A stretch of DNA of 64,000 bases, taken from Mycolicibacterium hassiacum DSM 44199. Its GTDB lineage: Bacteria > Actinomycetota > Actinomycetes > Mycobacteriales > Mycobacteriaceae. The stretch covers positions 124,001-188,000 of the forward strand of contig NZ_LR026975.1 in the NCBI RefSeq assembly GCF_900603025.1. The letters run 5' to 3'. This document shows, piece by piece, positions 62,510 through 64,000 of this stretch. Position numbers and translations under genes: made by a program. A model generated the notes under the pieces. It searched no databases. It saw only the letters and a list, made by a program, of their open reading frames with translations, and was not told the DNA's origin. Each line of letters opens with the position of its first letter. The first letter of the stretch is position 1.

Positions 62510-63529
62510 TCAGACGAACATGCGCTCGACCTCGTCGCGGCTGAGCACCGGATCGTCGCCGGGTTTGTAGGTCGGCATGGTGTGCGGGGCCAGCTCCGGA
62601 TCGATGCCGCCCTTGACCCTGGCCAGGGCCTGTTTGTACTCCGGGATCGGGCCCTGCACCAGATGCAGCGCGTTGATCACCGACCACACCATCGCCCGGC
62701 GGGCGGTGCGCTCGAAGATGTTGGGATCCTTGTGCTGGATCAACTGCTTGGCCCACTTCGGCATGGTGTCGCGGATGGCCCAGTTGAGCGCCGCGTGCGG
62801 CAGCGGCAGGTCGGGGCCGGTGGCCATCGCGGTGCCGTGGGTGACCGCCAGCTTCGGCAGATAGGCCTCCAGGCACTCGAGCGTCTCGGCCTTGGTCTCG
62901 GGCAGATCGGTTCCGCCCAGCGCGATGCCGACCCGGGTGAACTCCCGGTAGTAGCGGTCGATCTCCTTACCCCGCAACGGGTTCGGGTGATACAGCTCAT
63001 GCGCGGTGGCCAGCCCCCACACCACGGTGGCGTAGTTCCAGCGCAACCACTCCGGATCGTCGGCGTCGTAGCGCGCGCCGTCGGGCCGGGTGCCCTTGAC
63101 GGTGTGGTGCATCGCCCGCACGGTCCTGGCCAGCCGCTCGGCGGTCTCGGTGGAGCCGAACGCGGTGCCGATGAAGAACGCCACCGAATGGCCGAGTCGC
63201 ACCGCCGCGCCCTCGGGGTCGATCTCGGGCACCGCGTTGCCGTCGGCGTCGCGTTTGACCAGCCGGGAGTGGTGCATGCCCATCCAGTAGATGGACGGGT
63301 CGAGGCGCTCCATGAACGCCGCGCACTGCAGGCCGAAGATCAGCGCCTGCATGTGCGAATGCACGTGCCACACGGCGCTGCCGGGCCCCAACCAGCCGGG
63401 GTCGCCGACCGGCGCGGCGAACTCCATCCCGCGGAAGTAGTTGGCCCGAACCGTCTTGTCGAAGCGCTGGTTGAGGACCTCACCGAGCAGCTGGTGCGGC
63501 AGCAGGATCACGACGGCTTCCTCTCGCAT
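62510..63529 (-). CDS. MpaB/Lcp-type oxygenase (DUF2236 family)
   Basis: 339 residues from ATG 63529. The family pattern includes WLGPGSAVWHVHSHMQALIF, RLGHSVAFFIGTAFGSTETA, VRAMHHTVKGTRPDGARYDA and WNYATVVWGLATAHELY with several His that may bind heme or iron. Related proteins include the rubber oxygenase Lcp and the mycophenolic acid protein MpaB. Mycobacteria have several paralogs of unknown substrate. It is divergent from a TetR gene with two operator-like palindromes in the gap. Confidence 0.85.
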   Translation of the reverse strand: MREEAVVILLPHQLLGEVLNQRFDKTVRANYFRGMEFAAPVGDPGWLGPGSAVWHVHSHMQALIFGLQCAAFMERLDPSIYWMGMHHSRLVKRDADGNAVPEIDPEGAAVRLGHSVAFFIGTAFGSTETAERLARTVRAMHHTVKGTRPDGARYDADDPEWLRWNYATVVWGLATAHELYHPNPLRGKEIDRYYREFTRVGIALGGTDLPETKAETLECLEAYLPKLAVTHGTAMATGPDLPLPHAALNWAIRDTMPKWAKQLIQHKDPNIFERTARRAMVWSVINALHLVQGPIPEYKQALARVKGGIDPELAPHTMPTYKPGDDPVLSRDEVERMFV

Positions 63530-63533
63530 GCTT

Positions 63534-63582
63534 TGGTCACAGGTGTGACCAGAATAGCGGTCTGGTTACGCCTGTGACCAGA
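63534..63582. promoter_or_regulatory. Two tandem palindromes between the MpaB-type gene and tetR
   Basis: TGGTCAC-AGGT-GTGACCA at 63534-63551 and TGGTTAC-GCCT-GTGACCA at 63563-63580, the second with one mismatch in the arms. Their centres are 29 bp apart. Location between divergent tetR and a target gene is classic for a TetR operator pair. Confidence 0.75.
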
Positions 63583-63622
63583 GTTTCTGCGGGACGGCTG
63601 CCGGGCCGCTTACCCTGTGGGG

Positions 63623-64000
63623 GTGTCCAGTCCCACCCGCTGGGCCGGTGTGCCGCTGACCGACCGCCGGGCCGAACGCCGCGAGCAGCTCATCGACGCG
63701 GCGTACCGGCTGTTCGGCGAGGGCGGTGAGGCCGCGGTGTCGGTGCGGTCGGTGTGCCGCGAGTGCGGGCTGAACACCCGCTACTTCTACGAGAGCTTCA
63801 CCGACACCGACGACCTGTTGGGCGCGGTCTATGACCGGGTGAGCGCCGAGCTGGCCGCCGAGGTCGAGGCCGCCATCGCCGCCGCCGGCGACTCGCTGCG
63901 GGAACGCACCCGCGCCGGCATCGCCGCGGTGCTGGGGTTCAGCTCCGCCGATCCGCGCCGGGGCCGGATCCTGTTCACCGACGCGCGGTCCAACCCGGTG
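63623..64000 (+). CDS. TetR-family regulator, truncated by the window edge
   Basis: 126 codons are visible from GTG 63623. The HTH domain is present: REQLIDAAYRLFGEGGEAAV then VRSVCRECGLNTRYFYESFT. The beginning of the ligand domain follows, and the gene runs off the right edge. It is divergent from the MpaB-type oxygenase gene, and the paired palindromes between them suggest it represses that gene and itself. Confidence 0.88.
   Translation, partial: MSSPTRWAGVPLTDRRAERREQLIDAAYRLFGEGGEAAVSVRSVCRECGLNTRYFYESFTDTDDLLGAVYDRVSAELAAEVEAAIAAAGDSLRERTRAGIAAVLGFSSADPRRGRILFTDARSNPV

Overview
The window is high-GC actinobacterial DNA from a mycobacterium, most likely a rapid-growing Mycolicibacterium. 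The strongest evidence is the block at 45.6-62.5 kb: echA3, a glyoxalase II-like gene, tRNA-Thr, tRNA-Met, rpmG, hadA-hadB-hadC, tRNA-Trp, secE, nusG, rplK, rplA, a mycolic acid methyltransferase, a lipG-like hydrolase and an ABC1/UbiB kinase. This order matches the M. tuberculosis Rv0632c-Rv0647c neighbourhood as I know it. recC-recB-recD at 26-34 kb (Rv0631c-Rv0629c in M. tuberculosis) fits the same picture. Species cannot be fixed from the sequence alone.

Layout. 1-3.4 kb: 5' part of a pks16-like acyl-AMP ligase and a PIF1-type helicase with a C-terminal BRCT domain. 3.4-11.8 kb: a seven-gene minus-strand operon with overlapping ends (glutamine-synthetase-like ligase, binding lipoprotein, fused permease/ATPase, Rieske oxygenase, 2-hydroxyacid dehydrogenase, 3-hydroxyisobutyrate-dehydrogenase-like enzyme, creatininase-family hydrolase), divergent from an AsnC/Lrp regulator. 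It looks like uptake and catabolism of an unknown nitrogen compound. 11.8-19.5 kb: an RNase H-like gene, then an organosulfur-scavenging group (two NtaA/DszA-type and one SsuD-type flavin monooxygenases, one SfnB/DszC-type flavoprotein) carrying an IS481-type insertion. 19.5-25 kb: a large cyclase-ATPase-TPR gene with base use unlike its neighbours, bracketed by copies of a 63-bp interspersed repeat, then a sulfatase whose stop codon lies in one copy.

25-38 kb: FAH-family hydrolase, recD-recB-recC, a PP2C phosphatase, an HD-domain alarmone-hydrolase-like protein with a fourth repeat copy beside it, a DUF3060 membrane protein, and a beta-N-acetylhexosaminidase (lpqI-like) broken by two single-base shifts. 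38.2-43.9 kb: a TetR gene followed by a six-gene catabolic operon with a KshA-type Rieske oxygenase, an acyl-CoA synthetase and an unusual Cys-His-Cys ferredoxin. 43.9-63.5 kb: a CorA-like transporter and the conserved mycobacterial core block. A LuxR/AAA regulator and a frameshifted PE-PPE-domain hydrolase sit between rplA and the methyltransferase. The right edge has an MpaB-type oxygenase gene divergent from a truncated TetR gene, with two tandem palindromes between them.

The parts least explained by known systems are the glutamine-synthetase-like/Rieske/creatininase operon, the Rieske-ferredoxin operon at 39-44 kb, and the 63-bp repeat family around the cyclase-ATPase gene. All functions are inferred from motifs read by eye; no database search was possible.
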